Below the pieces are notes generated by a model. That model was not told the DNA's origin, did not search any database, and saw only the letters and a list, made by a program, of their open reading frames with translations. Shown here piece by piece: positions 1 to 9,461 of a stretch of 64,000 nt of DNA. Position numbers and translations under genes: made by a program. This DNA comes from Kribbella pratensis (lineage in GTDB: Bacteria > Actinomycetota > Actinomycetes > Propionibacteriales > Kribbellaceae): NCBI RefSeq assembly GCF_004366075.1, contig NZ_SODU01000001.1, forward strand, positions 1,274,488 through 1,338,487, read 5' to 3'. The first letter of the stretch is position 1, and each line of letters begins with the position of its first letter.

Positions 1-3
1 CGG

Positions 4-164
4 CACCAGCTGAACCACCCCTCCGACACCAGCTGAACCACCCCTCCGACACCAGCTGAACCACCCCTCCGACACCAGCTGAACCACCCCTCCGACACCA
101 GCTGAACCACCCCTCCGACACCAGCTGAACCGCCCCTCCGGCACCGGCTGGGTCGCCTCTCCGG
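4..164. repeat. 23-bp tandem repeat array, about 7 copies
   Basis: Five identical 23-base units starting CACCAGCTGAACC run from 4 to 118. Two degenerating copies follow (119-141 and 142-164). The unit length is not a multiple of three, no gene was recognised across it, and each unit contains the palindrome CAGCTG. The first copy abuts the window edge, so the array may continue to the left. The remaining bases up to 242 hold no recognised gene and presumably include the promoter of the DUF2332 gene. The function of the array is unknown. Confidence 0.9.
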
Positions 165-242
165 GCCGAGCAGTGCCCCGGACAGCCCCGGCTCGGTTCA
201 GGTCGCGGCCTGGGTGGGGTGTGCGTGGCTAGACTCGTTCGA

Positions 243-1397
243 ATGCCGGAGGCGACTGGTGGGAGCGCGAAGAGTGGGGTGCGCGGGCGTCCTCTCGCGC
301 AGGCGTATCGGCGGTTCGGTGAAGGCGATGGGCTGAAGATTTCGCCGCTGTACGCGCGCATGGCGATTGCCCTGAGCGAGTCACCTGATGCGCTACGCGT
401 GATCGAGAGTGCGCCGGCCCGACGCCGGCATCCGACCGCGATCCTCGCCGCACTTCACCATCTCGCCCTGTCCGGCCAGGCCCCTGACCTGGCCGAAGCC
501 ATCGCCGCCGCAAACGCCACCGCCACCGCCACTGCCGCTGCCAATGCCAATGCCACGACGGATGCAGCCGGGCTGGATGTGGTTGGGGCGGTGGGTGTTG
601 AGGTGGTTCGGCGGGCGGGGGACTTGGTTTTGGAGGTTGGTGCCGGGCGGAAGGTTCGGGGGGACGAGGGTGGACGGCATGCGGTGCTGTATCCGGCCGT
701 TGCTGAGGTGGCACGGCGGGTTGGAGCAACCTCGGTCGGGCTGATCGATGTGGGGCGGGCGGCTGGGCTGAATCTGACGGTTGATCGGGTAGGGATCTCG
801 TACTCCAACGGGCAGTCGTTGGGTGACGCAGGTTCTGCGGTGCAGGTGTCGGCGTCAGTTGTGGGTGATGGGCGCGTGCCGCAACATGCGATGCCGGAGG
901 TTGTGGCTCGGGTTGTGGTCGATGTTGACCCGATTGATGTGACTGAGGTGGACGAGGCGCGCTGGCTGCGGGCGTGTGTACCGCCGGATCAGGTGCAGCG
1001 GTTGACCAGGCTCGACGCGGAACTGGCGTTGGCGGAGGCGGCTCCTCCGGTGCCGGTGCGAGGTGGCGTGGTCGACGTTCTGCCGGATGCGATCGCCTCG
1101 GTGCCTGACGACGTACTCCCCGTGGTGATCACGACCTGGGCGTTGTCGGGGCTGGATCTCGATGGGCGGTTGCGGTTTCTGCAGCGGCTCGACGAGGCGG
1201 CCACCCGGCGGCCGGTGGCGTGGGTGTCGGTCGAGGGGGTCGGGGTCGCGCCGGGGATGCCGACGTACGGCGATCGACGGGCGTCGGGGCACAGCATCAT
1301 CGGCCTGGGCGTGTTCGAGCACGCCTCAATGCATGCCACGGCGGTTGGCCGCTGCTGGCTCCGCGGCGAGATGCTTGCCTGGCTGGCCGACTCGTAG
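243..1397 (+). CDS. DUF2332 family protein
   Basis: The 384-residue product matches the DUF2332 pattern as I know it: an N-terminal YRRFGEG and SPLYARMA segment, then RRRHPTAILAALHHLAL, and a C-terminal block ending in HASMHATAVGRCWLRGEMLAWL. The biochemical role of the family is unknown. I prefer the ATG at 243 over an in-frame GTG at 219, because the family homology begins after MPEATGG. A low-complexity Ala/Asn/Thr stretch (about bases 485-556, GCC-AAC/ACC-type codons) interrupts the otherwise conserved region and looks like codon-repeat expansion. The gene is convergent with pgsA, and the two stop codons abut at 1397/1398. Confidence 0.8.
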   Translation: MPEATGGSAKSGVRGRPLAQAYRRFGEGDGLKISPLYARMAIALSESPDALRVIESAPARRRHPTAILAALHHLALSGQAPDLAEAIAAANATATATAAANANATTDAAGLDVVGAVGVEVVRRAGDLVLEVGAGRKVRGDEGGRHAVLYPAVAEVARRVGATSVGLIDVGRAAGLNLTVDRVGISYSNGQSLGDAGSAVQVSASVVGDGRVPQHAMPEVVARVVVDVDPIDVTEVDEARWLRACVPPDQVQRLTRLDAELALAEAAPPVPVRGGVVDVLPDAIASVPDDVLPVVITTWALSGLDLDGRLRFLQRLDEAATRRPVAWVSVEGVGVAPGMPTYGDRRASGHSIIGLGVFEHASMHATAVGRCWLRGEMLAWLADS

Positions 1398-2021
1398 CTA
1401 CGGGAGCGGACGTTTGGCCGCGGCTCTGAGGCGGAGGGCTCGGGAGAGGTAGTCGAGGCCGGTGGCGAGCGTTACCACGACGGCGGCGGCCATGATCGCT
1501 ACTGCGGGCCAGTGGATCAGGGCCAAGTGTTGCCATGGGAGGAGGTAGAGGCCCAGCGCTACCGCCTGGAGGACCGTCTTCAGCTTGCCGCCTCGGCTGG
1601 CGGGCATGACGCCGTGGCGGATGACCCAGAAGCGGAGGGCGGTGACGCCCCACTCGCGGACCATGACGACGACGGTAACCCACCACGGGAGTTCGCCGAG
1701 GTACGAGAGGCCGAGGAACGCGGCGCCGGTCAGGGCCTTGTCGGCGATCGGGTCGGCGATCTTGCCGAAGTTCGTGACCAGGTTCCAGCGGCGGGCGATG
1801 TCGCCGTCGAAGCGGTCGGTGACGATGGCGACGACGAACGCGGCGGTCGCGAGGAGCCGGTCGCCGGTGGCGTGGCCGCCGTCGCGGAGCAGAAGCCAGA
1901 CGAACAGCGGCACCAGGACCAGCCGGAGAACCGTGAGCGCGTTCGGCACGTTCCAGGCGCTGGGCGCGTGGAGATGGCCGCCGGCTGCGTGCGGCGCCGG
2001 GTTCGTCTCCGGGTTGGTCAC
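1398..2021 (-). CDS. pgsA: CDP-diacylglycerol--glycerol-3-phosphate 3-phosphatidyltransferase
   Basis: An integral membrane enzyme of 207 residues that transfers the phosphatidyl group from CDP-diacylglycerol to glycerol-3-phosphate, the first step to phosphatidylglycerol and cardiolipin. The CDP-alcohol phosphotransferase signature D-G-x2-A-R-x8-G-x3-D-x3-D is complete at residues 72-94 (D72, G73, A76, R77, G86, D90, D94). Several hydrophobic helices surround it, the first at about residues 28-46. The start overlaps the rimO stop by 4 bp, so the two are translationally coupled. The rimO-pgsA pair downstream of ftsK is typical of actinobacteria. A different CDP-alcohol acceptor cannot be fully excluded from sequence. 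Confidence 0.92.
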   Translation of the reverse strand: MTNPETNPAPHAAGGHLHAPSAWNVPNALTVLRLVLVPLFVWLLLRDGGHATGDRLLATAAFVVAIVTDRFDGDIARRWNLVTNFGKIADPIADKALTGAAFLGLSYLGELPWWVTVVVMVREWGVTALRFWVIRHGVMPASRGGKLKTVLQAVALGLYLLPWQHLALIHWPAVAIMAAAVVVTLATGLDYLSRALRLRAAAKRPLP

Positions 2022-3706
2022 GCGGTCAGGTTAGCTGCCGAGCGGGCGTCTGGGGTGTCCACGAGTGCCGCGAACTCGGCGATCAGGTCGACACCGTCGT
2101 TCGACACCACCTTCGCGGAGACCAGATCCCCGACCCGGATCCCCTCCGGGAGACCGGTCACCGTCGTCATGCCGTCCACCTCGGGGCCTTGGTGCGCCGC
2201 ACGGCCCTCGGCGTCGCCGGAGTCCGTCGAGTCGAGGGACTCGACGAGAACCTCCAGGAGTTCGCCGATGCGGGATTCGGCGCGCGCAGAGGTGAGGTCT
2301 TCGGCCAGGCGGGTGACGCGGTCCAGGCGGTCGGCGATGGTGTCCTCGTCGAGTTTGCCGTCGTACGTCTCGGCCTCCGTGCCGTCCTCGTCGGAGTAGC
2401 CGAAGACGCCGATCGCGTCCAGGCCAGCGCGGGAGAGGAAGTCGCAGAGGATGTCGACGTCCTCTTCGGTCTCGCCGGGGAAGCCGACGATGACGTTGCT
2501 GCGGATGCCGGCGGTCGGGGCGGCGGCGCGGACCTGGGCGATGAGTTCGAGGAAGCGCTCGGAGTCGCCGAAGCGGCGCATCCGGCGCAGGAGCGGGCCG
2601 GAGGCGTGCTGGAAGGACAGGTCGAAGTACGGGACGACGCCGGGGGTGGCGGTCATCGCGGCGATCAGGGTGGGGCGCATCTCGGCGGGCTGCAGGTACG
2701 AGACGCGGACGCGGGTGATGCCGGGGACCTGGGCGATCTCGCCGACCAGGGTCTCGAGGAGGCGGAGGTCGCCGAGGTCCTTGCCGTAGGAGGTGGAGTT
2801 CTCGGAGACCAGGAAGAGCTCCCGTACGCCGTTCTCGGCGAGCCACTCGGCTTCGCGGAGTACCTCGGCCGGACGGCGGGACATGAAGGCGCCGCGGAAC
2901 ATCGGGATCGCGCAGAACGCGCAACGGCGGTCGCAGCCGGAGGCGAGTTTCAGCGGGGCCATCGGGCCGCCGTCGAGGCGACGGCGCATGACGCGGGGGC
3001 CGCTGGCGGGGGCGGTCGCGAGGTCGGGGGCGTCGATCTTCAACTCTTCCGGTGCGCCGGTGACGAATCGTCCCTTGAGTTCGCCAGGAGCATCCGAGCC
3101 GACCGGCCGGAGCGCCTCCGGGATGTGGTCACCGAGCACAGCCGTCCGCCCGCCGCCGGCGGAGGTCGCTGCGGAGGCCTCGGTGTTTCCGGTGGAGGTC
3201 GCGGCGACATCTGTCGTGGCGGACGGGTCGCCGTGGCCGGGGATTGCGACACCGGCAGTGGTGTGGCGATCGGCCGGGGCCAGTGGGAGGAGCTTGCGGC
3301 GGTCGCGCGGCACGTGGGCCTGGTGCTTGGTGCCGGCGAGGATCGCGCGGAGGCGGTCCGAGATGTCGGTGTAGTCGTCGAAGCTGAGTACGGCGTCCGT
3401 CTCCGGGAGAGCGTCCGCGAGTTGCTCGCCGTACCGCTCGGCAAGGCAGCCGACCGCGACGACGGCCTGCGTGCGTCCGGAGTCCTTGTAGTCGGCCGCC
3501 GCGAGCAGCGTGTCGACGGAGTCCTTCTTCGCGGCCTCGACGAAGCCGCAGGTGTTCACCACCACCGTGTCCGCCTCGGCGGCGTCGTCGACCAGTTGGA
3601 ATCCGCCGGCTTCGAGCCGGCCGGCGAGTTCCTCGGAGTCGACATCGTTACGGGCACAGCCCAGCGTGACCAGGGCGACGGTGGTGGGTGGCGTAGTCAT
3701 CCCCAC
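2018..3706 (-). CDS. rimO: ribosomal protein S12 methylthiotransferase RimO
   Basis: Radical-SAM methylthiotransferase that modifies the conserved Asp of ribosomal protein S12. The N-terminal UPF0004 domain carries the three cluster cysteines C17 (LGCARND), C53 (NTCGF) and C87 (VGCLAE). The radical-SAM CxxxCxxC is C258, C262 and C265. A TRAM domain occupies roughly residues 480-550. At 562 residues it is clearly longer than the usual ~440. The excess is a Thr/Ser/Ala/Gly-rich insert at about residues 135-240, between the N-terminal and radical-SAM domains. ATG codons at residues 1 and 3 are both possible starts. The gene overlaps pgsA by 4 bp and follows the RodZ-like gene by 45 bp. Confidence 0.93.
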   Translation of the reverse strand: MGMTTPPTTVALVTLGCARNDVDSEELAGRLEAGGFQLVDDAAEADTVVVNTCGFVEAAKKDSVDTLLAAADYKDSGRTQAVVAVGCLAERYGEQLADALPETDAVLSFDDYTDISDRLRAILAGTKHQAHVPRDRRKLLPLAPADRHTTAGVAIPGHGDPSATTDVAATSTGNTEASAATSAGGGRTAVLGDHIPEALRPVGSDAPGELKGRFVTGAPEELKIDAPDLATAPASGPRVMRRRLDGGPMAPLKLASGCDRRCAFCAIPMFRGAFMSRRPAEVLREAEWLAENGVRELFLVSENSTSYGKDLGDLRLLETLVGEIAQVPGITRVRVSYLQPAEMRPTLIAAMTATPGVVPYFDLSFQHASGPLLRRMRRFGDSERFLELIAQVRAAAPTAGIRSNVIVGFPGETEEDVDILCDFLSRAGLDAIGVFGYSDEDGTEAETYDGKLDEDTIADRLDRVTRLAEDLTSARAESRIGELLEVLVESLDSTDSGDAEGRAAHQGPEVDGMTTVTGLPEGIRVGDLVSAKVVSNDGVDLIAEFAALVDTPDARSAANLTA

Positions 3707-3751
3707 GAGTATGACGCGCTGTGCACGTCCGTACCTAACTCAGAAGCCTGA

Positions 3752-4516
3752 TTACTGGTTGGCGGTGGTCTTGCTGAGGGTGCCGTTCGGGTGCGCGGTG
3801 AACTTGTAGAGCTTGGTGGGGATCCGCTTGCCGTTGAGCACGACGACGAGGTTGCCGGGGTTGCCCACGGTCACGCGGATGTCGCCGGCGCTGGTGACGG
3901 ACTGCGCGATGCCCGGGCTGAGGCGGCCCTGGAAAAGGCGGCGATTCTTCCTGTCCCGGATTGTCAGGTACGTACCGTCGCCCGTCGCGGTCAGTCTCAG
4001 CGCGGTCTGCAGCGCCGGTGGTTTGGCCGACGTCGGCTTCTTCGTGGGTCGCACCGTCGGCTGCGGCGATGCCTTCGGGGTCGGTGTGGTGACCGTTGCC
4101 GTGGTGGTCGCGGTCTTGGACGCGTTGGCCTCGATGTCACTGGGCAGCGTGAAGAGCCGCACCATCCCCCAGCCCATCAGGATCACCAGGATCGCGCCGA
4201 CCACCAGGGCCCAGCGCGGACGGGCCGGGCGGAGGGTCGGGGCCTTGGCAGCGGCGCGTTCCTCGCGCCGGGACTTCTCCTCCTCGACGGCATGTTCGGC
4301 GTCGAAGCTGGCGAGCAACGGTGCGGGGTCAGCCTTGACCACGCGAGCGATCGACCGGATGTGCCCACGGGCGTAGAAGTTCCCGCCGCAGCGGGAGAAA
4401 TCGTCGGCCTCCATGGCGATCAACAACCCGGATCTGATCCGGGTGGCGGCGCTCAGCTGCTCGATCGTCATGTCGGCCCGTTCGCGGGCCGCCGTGAGCT
4501 CGCTGCCGATGCTCAC
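3752..4516 (-). CDS. RodZ-like helix-turn-helix membrane protein
   Basis: 254 residues. An XRE/HTH_25 domain lies at about residues 1-75 (LTAARERADMTIEQLSAATR, then FYARGHIRSIARV). A charged linker follows, then one transmembrane helix at about 102-122, a Thr/Pro/Lys-rich extracytoplasmic linker and a C-terminal DUF4115-type beta domain. This is the architecture of RodZ-family cell-shape proteins, with the HTH binding MreB-like partners rather than DNA. Actinobacterial homologues next to ftsK and pgsA are usually annotated only as HTH or DUF4115 proteins, so I do not assign rodZ. The start is GTG at 4516. The gene sits between the PH-like protein and rimO in the ftsK-to-pgsA run. Confidence 0.85.
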   Translation of the reverse strand: MSIGSELTAARERADMTIEQLSAATRIRSGLLIAMEADDFSRCGGNFYARGHIRSIARVVKADPAPLLASFDAEHAVEEEKSRREERAAAKAPTLRPARPRWALVVGAILVILMGWGMVRLFTLPSDIEANASKTATTTATVTTPTPKASPQPTVRPTKKPTSAKPPALQTALRLTATGDGTYLTIRDRKNRRLFQGRLSPGIAQSVTSAGDIRVTVGNPGNLVVVLNGKRIPTKLYKFTAHPNGTLSKTTANQ

Positions 4517-4633
4517 GTCCCCACCATCCTCTCCTCGTCCGACCTGTTCGCGCGGACCATCGACAGCCGGTGCATCGATATCAACACAACGACATCAACT
4601 CAACGGCTTGGGTTCGTCGGGGTCACGGACGAG

Positions 4634-5200
4634 TCAGAGCTGTTCCCTGACCGGACATCTGGCATCGGCCAGCATGTGCAGTGCCTGCACCACTTCCCCG
4701 TTGGACGGCCGGGCCGTCAGACCGAACGGTATCGCGAGTGAGGATCCGGTCAGGCGGCGGTTGGCATCGGTTGTCTTGCGGGTCGAACTCGGCAGCGCAC
4801 CGAGGACGGGCCCAGGATCCTGCAGATGTACGGCGATCCGCCCGTCGTCGAGCGGATGCCGCCGCTGCAGCACCGTCACCTCTTCGATGTCCTCCCACCG
4901 GGTACCCACCCACTCGCTGCCGATGCGCAGGCGGATGCCGACGTCGTCGGCGACCAGCATGTCCCCCACGGTCAGCGCGCGGGCGCACACCACGGCGAGT
5001 ACGGCGAACGCGGCCGCCACGATCCAGCGCAGGATGCCGGCCGGACTCGAGGACGCCGACGCCGCGAAGCCGATCGCGACCAGGGCCGCGCCGGCGGCGA
5101 GCCCGCCGTGCACCCTCTGCGAAGCGCGAACCGTGAACGGCACGGGCTCGGGGTCGACGTCGAATCTGTCGTGCCTGGGCAGTGCGCTCGCGGCGGTCAC
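4634..5200 (-). CDS. two-TM membrane protein with PH-like domain
   Basis: 188 residues. A short cytoplasmic N-terminus is followed by two adjacent hydrophobic helices (about 34-50 and 56-73). A soluble domain then contains the pattern VGDMLVADDVGIRLRIGSEWVGTRWEDIEEV, typical of bacterial PH (DUF/bPH) domains in which a Trp-x-Asp-Ile segment forms one strand. The function is unknown. Position suggests a membrane role linked to its neighbours, since it starts 4 bp after the ftsK stop and is followed 117 bp later by the RodZ-like gene. The opposite-strand ORF over the same bases has no recognisable features. Confidence 0.75.
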   Translation of the reverse strand: MTAASALPRHDRFDVDPEPVPFTVRASQRVHGGLAAGAALVAIGFAASASSSPAGILRWIVAAAFAVLAVVCARALTVGDMLVADDVGIRLRIGSEWVGTRWEDIEEVTVLQRRHPLDDGRIAVHLQDPGPVLGALPSSTRKTTDANRRLTGSSLAIPFGLTARPSNGEVVQALHMLADARCPVREQL

Positions 5201-5204
5201 GGTC

Positions 5205-7820
5205 TCACTCTCCTCGGAGGGTGGTGATGAAGTCCTCTAGGTCGTCGGGCTTGACCAGGACGTCCCGGGCCTTCGAACCCTCACTGGGACCGACGACGCC
5301 GCGGCTCTCCAGGATGTCCATCAGCCGCCCGGCCTTGGCGAAGCCGACGCGGAGCTTACGCTGCAGCATCGACGTCGAGCCGAACTGGGTGGAAACAATC
5401 AGCTCCGCTGCCTGCACCACCAGATCGAGGTCGTCGCCGATCTCGTCGTCGAGGTCCTTGCTCGGCCCCGGCGCCGCGGTGACGTCCTCGCGGTACGTCG
5501 GCTCCAGTTGCGCCTTGCAGTGCTCGACGACGCCGTGGATCTCGGACTCGTCCACCCATGCGCCCTGGATACGCATCGGCTTGCTCGCACCCATCGGAAG
5601 GAACAGGCCGTCCCCCTGACCCACCAGCTTCTCCGCGCCCGGCTGATCGAGGATGACCCGACTGTCGGCCAGCGACGAGGTCGCGAAGGCGAGCCGTGAC
5701 GGCACGTTCGCCTTGATCAGACCCGTGACGACGTCGACCGACGGCCGCTGCGTGGCGAGCACCAGGTGGATGCCGGCGGCCCGGGCCAACTGGGTGATGC
5801 GGACGATCGAGTCCTCGACGTCGCGCGGTGCGACCATCATCAGGTCGGCGAGCTCGTCGACGATCACCAGCAGATACGGGTACGGCGTCAGCACGCGCTC
5901 GGATCCGGGGAGCGGCTTCACCTTCCCGCCGCGGACCGCCTTGTTGAAGTCGTCGACGTGCCGGAACCCGAACGCGGCGAGGTCGTCGTACCGCATGTCC
6001 ATCTCGCGGACGACCCACTGCAGCGCCTCGGCCGCCTTCTTGGCGTTGGTGATGATCGGCGTGATCAGGTGGGGGATGCCCTCGTAATGGTTCAGCTCGA
6101 CCCGCTTCGGGTCGATCAGGATCATCCGTACCTCGTCGGGCGTGGCCCGCATCAGGATCGAGGTGATCAGCGAGTTGACGAATACCGACTTACCGGAGCC
6201 GGTCGCACCCGCGACCAACAGGTGCGGCATCTTCGCCATGTTCGCGACCACGAAGCCGCCCTCGACGTCCTTGCCCAGCCCGGCCACCATCGGGTGGTGG
6301 TCGTTGCGGGCGGTCGCGGACCGGATCACGTCGCCGAGGCTGACGGTCTCCTTGTCGACGTTCGGGATCTCGATCCCGATCGCGGACTTGCCCGGGATCG
6401 GCGACAGGATCCGGACGTCGGCCGACGCGACGGCGTACGCGATGTTCTTGGAGAGCGCGGTGACCTTCTCGACCTTGACCGCGGAGCCGAGCTCGACCTC
6501 GTACCGGGTGACTGTCGGGCCGCGGGTGTAGCCGGTGATCTGCGCGTCGATGCCGAACTGCTCGAACACCTCGGTCAGCCGGTCGACCACCGCGTCGGAC
6601 GCCTTGGTCCGCGCCTTGTGTATCGAACCCGGCTTGAGCATCTGCCCGTCGGGCAGCGTGTACGTGATGTCGCCGGACAGGCTGAGCTGCTCGACACGCT
6701 GCGGCAGCGGCGTGTGCGGCGGCGGCTCAGGTGCCGGTGCCGGCGGCTTGGCCGGAGCGGGAGCCTCGAAGGCGGGCTCGACTGCGGCGGCGGAGGGTGC
6801 GTCGTCGACGTCGTAGGGCTCCTCGACCACCGGCTGCGCCTTCGCCTTGCGGCCGCGCTTCGGGGTCTCCTCGAGCACCGGTGAGTCGTACGGCTTGATG
6901 GTCGGCTCGCCGTCCTCCTCGAGCTCGGCCTTGGCGCGCCGCTGCTTGCGGGTCAATCGGACCGTGTCGTCGGTCGGAGCCGCCATCACGGACGGAGCGT
7001 CCTCCGGCAGCTCGGTCCGCCCCATCAGTACGTCGAACGCCGCCCGGAACCGCAGCGGGATCGCGTAGACCGGCGTCCCGGTGATCACCAGGGCGCCGAA
7101 GATCGACAGCAGCACCAGCAGCGGTGCTGCGACGTACTGCGTGAGCAGGTCCGAGAGGAACGACGAGACGAAGTACCCGATCGCGCCGCCGGCGTCTCGC
7201 AGCGGTCCGTCGGCCGGGTTGCTCGGCCGCGGCAGGCCGTTGGCGATGTGGATCAGGCCCAGTACGCCGAGGCTCACCGCGGTCCACCCGATGACCTGAC
7301 GGCCGGCCGGGCCGTTGCGGTCGGGGTGACGCAGCGTGCGGATCGCGATGACCACCAGCATCAGCGGGAGGGCCCAGCCGAGCATGCCGATGCTGCCACC
7401 GACCACGGTCCGTACACCGTCGCCGACCGAGCCCGGGAGATCCCACCAGATCGCGGCAGCCACGACGACCGCCAGGCCGATCAGGAACAGGCCGGCACCG
7501 TCACGGCGATGCTCCGGCTCCAGGTCACGGGCGCTGTGGCCGATCCCCCGCACCATGCCGCCGAGCAGGTGCGCGATCCCGATCCAGATCTTCACCACCC
7601 CGCGGCAGAGCGCGAGCATGGCGGCCGCGAACGGGCCCGGTCCGCTGTTTTTGGGCGTGCTGGTCCGCGCGGCGGTGGATCCACCGCCGCGCTTCGTGCT
7701 CTGCCCACGCTTCTGGGCGCCTGACGGACGGGAGCGTCCACCGGCAGCCGAACGGGCCGTGCTCGGCCGTTTAGCTGCCGACTTCTGCGCCCGCGCCGGG
7801 GAAGACGTGCGGGTCGCCAT
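5205..7820 (-). CDS. ftsK: DNA translocase FtsK
   Basis: 871-residue septal DNA pump that clears and aligns chromosome termini during division or sporulation. In order: a Lys/Ser-rich N-terminus; four membrane helices between about 110 and 250; a Pro/Ala/Glu-rich linker (about 290-370); an alpha domain; the RecA-like motor with Walker A GATGSGKS at about 538-545 and Walker B LVIVDELADLMM at about 650-662; and a C-terminal gamma winged-helix domain (about 805-871) that reads KOPS-like signals. The ATG at 7820 is the only sensible start. It lies upstream of the PH-like, RodZ-like, rimO and pgsA genes, all on the same strand with short gaps. Confidence 0.96.
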   Translation of the reverse strand: MATRTSSPARAQKSAAKRPSTARSAAGGRSRPSGAQKRGQSTKRGGGSTAARTSTPKNSGPGPFAAAMLALCRGVVKIWIGIAHLLGGMVRGIGHSARDLEPEHRRDGAGLFLIGLAVVVAAAIWWDLPGSVGDGVRTVVGGSIGMLGWALPLMLVVIAIRTLRHPDRNGPAGRQVIGWTAVSLGVLGLIHIANGLPRPSNPADGPLRDAGGAIGYFVSSFLSDLLTQYVAAPLLVLLSIFGALVITGTPVYAIPLRFRAAFDVLMGRTELPEDAPSVMAAPTDDTVRLTRKQRRAKAELEEDGEPTIKPYDSPVLEETPKRGRKAKAQPVVEEPYDVDDAPSAAAVEPAFEAPAPAKPPAPAPEPPPHTPLPQRVEQLSLSGDITYTLPDGQMLKPGSIHKARTKASDAVVDRLTEVFEQFGIDAQITGYTRGPTVTRYEVELGSAVKVEKVTALSKNIAYAVASADVRILSPIPGKSAIGIEIPNVDKETVSLGDVIRSATARNDHHPMVAGLGKDVEGGFVVANMAKMPHLLVAGATGSGKSVFVNSLITSILMRATPDEVRMILIDPKRVELNHYEGIPHLITPIITNAKKAAEALQWVVREMDMRYDDLAAFGFRHVDDFNKAVRGGKVKPLPGSERVLTPYPYLLVIVDELADLMMVAPRDVEDSIVRITQLARAAGIHLVLATQRPSVDVVTGLIKANVPSRLAFATSSLADSRVILDQPGAEKLVGQGDGLFLPMGASKPMRIQGAWVDESEIHGVVEHCKAQLEPTYREDVTAAPGPSKDLDDEIGDDLDLVVQAAELIVSTQFGSTSMLQRKLRVGFAKAGRLMDILESRGVVGPSEGSKARDVLVKPDDLEDFITTLRGE

Positions 7821-7893
7821 ATCGATCAGGCTACCCCGACTACCCCTTGAGTCCCATGTGTCACACGCCGGTCACACTGCCCCATCCGTAGCG

Positions 7894-8688
7894 TCACGGA
7901 ACGTGTGTTCGCCGTCGCAATCGCTCCAGGTGCCACACAACGACGTACGCACCCACAGCGATCAGACCGCCGGACATGAGGCCATTGAGCACCGTGCGTA
8001 CGCCGATTTCGCCGCCGAACCCGCCGTCGACCCTGCCGAGTTCCACGACCGCTCCCCCGACGGCCAGACCGATGGCCGCGACGTAGACGAGGTATCGCAT
8101 CCATGCCGGCATGCGCTCGTCGACAGGCTGCGGTGCCGAACGGCGGTACCAGCGATAGAGCCACGCCGCGAGGACGAGGCAGCCGCCCAGTGTGCTGACG
8201 TACTGGAGGATGCGGTTGACGTCCCACGCTCCTGTCACCTGAGCCCGGAAGAACCCGGGGAACTGGCGGACGAAGTAGCCGTCACCGTGGGTGAACGAGT
8301 CCCAGACGACGTGAGTGACCGCTCCCACCACGGCTGATACGACCGTCCAGAGCACGACAGCGACGCTGGGGATGCGGAACGGCCGGCGAAAGGTCTCCAG
8401 CCGACTGGCGAGCAGAGGTGGTGCGAGAGCAATCAGGGGCCGCTTGAGGCCCACGTTGAAGACAGCAAGCAGCAGCACTGCCAGCAACGGGTCCAGCCAC
8501 AAAGCAGAGGTGAACTCGTGGGTGAGCGTCAGCGTGAAGTTGCCGTTGATCTGCCGCGTGGCGATCCGGTAGATCGGGTCGACGTACAGCAGGTCAGGCG
8601 CCACCGCACCGGCCACCAGAGCTGACGCCACGAAGGGCCGGCGGAACAGCGGGAGCACGGCCGCAGGGTGGGCGAGGGTGAACGGCAC
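7894..8688 (-). CDS. DUF4184 family membrane protein
   Basis: 264 residues beginning MPFTLAHPAAVLPL, the hallmark of DUF4184 proteins, which resemble YdjM/DUF457 metal-dependent membrane hydrolases (HP near the N-terminus, D-L-L-Y, then THxxWDSFTHGDGYF). His/Asp residues at the N-terminus (AHP), in GAVAPDLLYVDP, and in VTHVVWDSFTH could form a metal site. About six to seven hydrophobic helices are visible. The start is GTG at 8688. Function is not established. It lies 73 bp upstream of ftsK on the same strand, but is probably not part of its transcript by function. Confidence 0.8.
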   Translation of the reverse strand: MPFTLAHPAAVLPLFRRPFVASALVAGAVAPDLLYVDPIYRIATRQINGNFTLTLTHEFTSALWLDPLLAVLLLAVFNVGLKRPLIALAPPLLASRLETFRRPFRIPSVAVVLWTVVSAVVGAVTHVVWDSFTHGDGYFVRQFPGFFRAQVTGAWDVNRILQYVSTLGGCLVLAAWLYRWYRRSAPQPVDERMPAWMRYLVYVAAIGLAVGGAVVELGRVDGGFGGEIGVRTVLNGLMSGGLIAVGAYVVVWHLERLRRRTHVP

Positions 8689-8718
8689 GGCGGCAGCCTA
8701 GGGGTGCGGCAGGTCGTG

Positions 8719-9234
8719 TTACGCGCCTGTGGTGCCGTCGAGTTGCTCCCGCAAGAGGTCGGCGTGACCACAGTGGCGGCCGTATTCGCCGATCAGGTGG
8801 ATGTAGATCATCCGCAGCGTCGACTCCGTGCCGTTGAACGTGAAGCGGTCGTCCAGCGAGTGACCGGCGGCAGCGTCGTCAGAGAGCTTCCACTCGGCGA
8901 TCAGACCGTCGTACGCCGCCTGCGCGTCAGCAGGGTCGATCAGCTCGAAGTCCGCGTCCTTGCCGAGCTCCGGCGCGAACAGCGGCTCGGCGGGCTCGTC
9001 GGCGAAGTGGATGCGGAACCAGATCCGCTCGACCTTCGTGAGATGCCTGATCAGGCCCAGCAGCGACAGGTTGGACGGCGGTGACGGCCGTTCGGCCAGT
9101 TGCTCGGCGGTCAGCCCCGCGCACTTGAAGAGCAGTGTGGTGCGGTAGAACTGCAGGTAGCCGTGCAGCAGTTCCGCTTCGGGTGCGGTCAGCGAGCCGT
9201 CCGGTCGCTCGACGGCAGGTGCTCTCCAGGTCAT
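8719..9234 (-). CDS. DinB-like (DUF664) protein
   Basis: 171 residues of the DinB/DUF664 four-helix-bundle superfamily: LLHGYLQFYRTTLLFKCAGL, SPPSNLSLLGLIRHLTKVERIWF, and a C-terminal LRMIYIHLIGEYGRHCGHADLLREQLDG with the expected metal-binding His residues. Related actinobacterial proteins include thiol-dependent transferases, but no substrate can be assigned. I place the start at ATG 9234 because a GAGGAA ribosome site lies 7 bases upstream. A longer reading to 9279 lacks one. It is divergent from the SAM-IV riboswitch gene. Confidence 0.85.
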   Translation of the reverse strand: MTWRAPAVERPDGSLTAPEAELLHGYLQFYRTTLLFKCAGLTAEQLAERPSPPSNLSLLGLIRHLTKVERIWFRIHFADEPAEPLFAPELGKDADFELIDPADAQAAYDGLIAEWKLSDDAAAGHSLDDRFTFNGTESTLRMIYIHLIGEYGRHCGHADLLREQLDGTTGA

Positions 9235-9330
9235 CAAGTTCCTCACGTTGTCCCACGATGTGTTCGGCCATCTCATCACATGAGATGGGCACTGGCGGTG
9301 CCCGTATCCCGTTCGTTACCGTTCTCGGCA

Positions 9331-9441
9331 GGTCATGAGTGTCAGCGACAAGCCCCGGCTAGCTGGCCGGCAACCCTCCTCCGCGGTGGGGTGCCCCGGG
9401 TGAAGACCAGGCCGTGCGGATACCCCGTTCGGCAAGTGCGG
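9331..9441 (+). promoter_or_regulatory. SAM-IV riboswitch
   Basis: The leader of the following gene matches the SAM-IV (actinobacterial S-adenosylmethionine) riboswitch from memory of its consensus. GGTCATGAGTG opens P1. GCCCCGGCTAGCTGGCCGGC and AACCCTCC follow, then GCGGTGGGGTGCCCCGGGTGA and the closing strand GACC. The downstream pseudoknot segment is CGGCAAGTGCGG at about 9430-9441. The aptamer ends about 9 bases before a GGGAGCAG ribosome site and 20 bases before ATG 9462. Control by sequestering translation initiation is therefore likely, giving repression when S-adenosylmethionine is high. A covariance-model search against Rfam RF00634 would confirm it. Confidence 0.92.
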
Positions 9442-9461
9442 ACTTCCCTGGGAGCAGCATC

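Noticed and set aside
4..164. Possible CRISPR array
   Set aside because: The 23-bp units are directly adjacent with no unique spacers and no cas genes; it is a plain tandem repeat.
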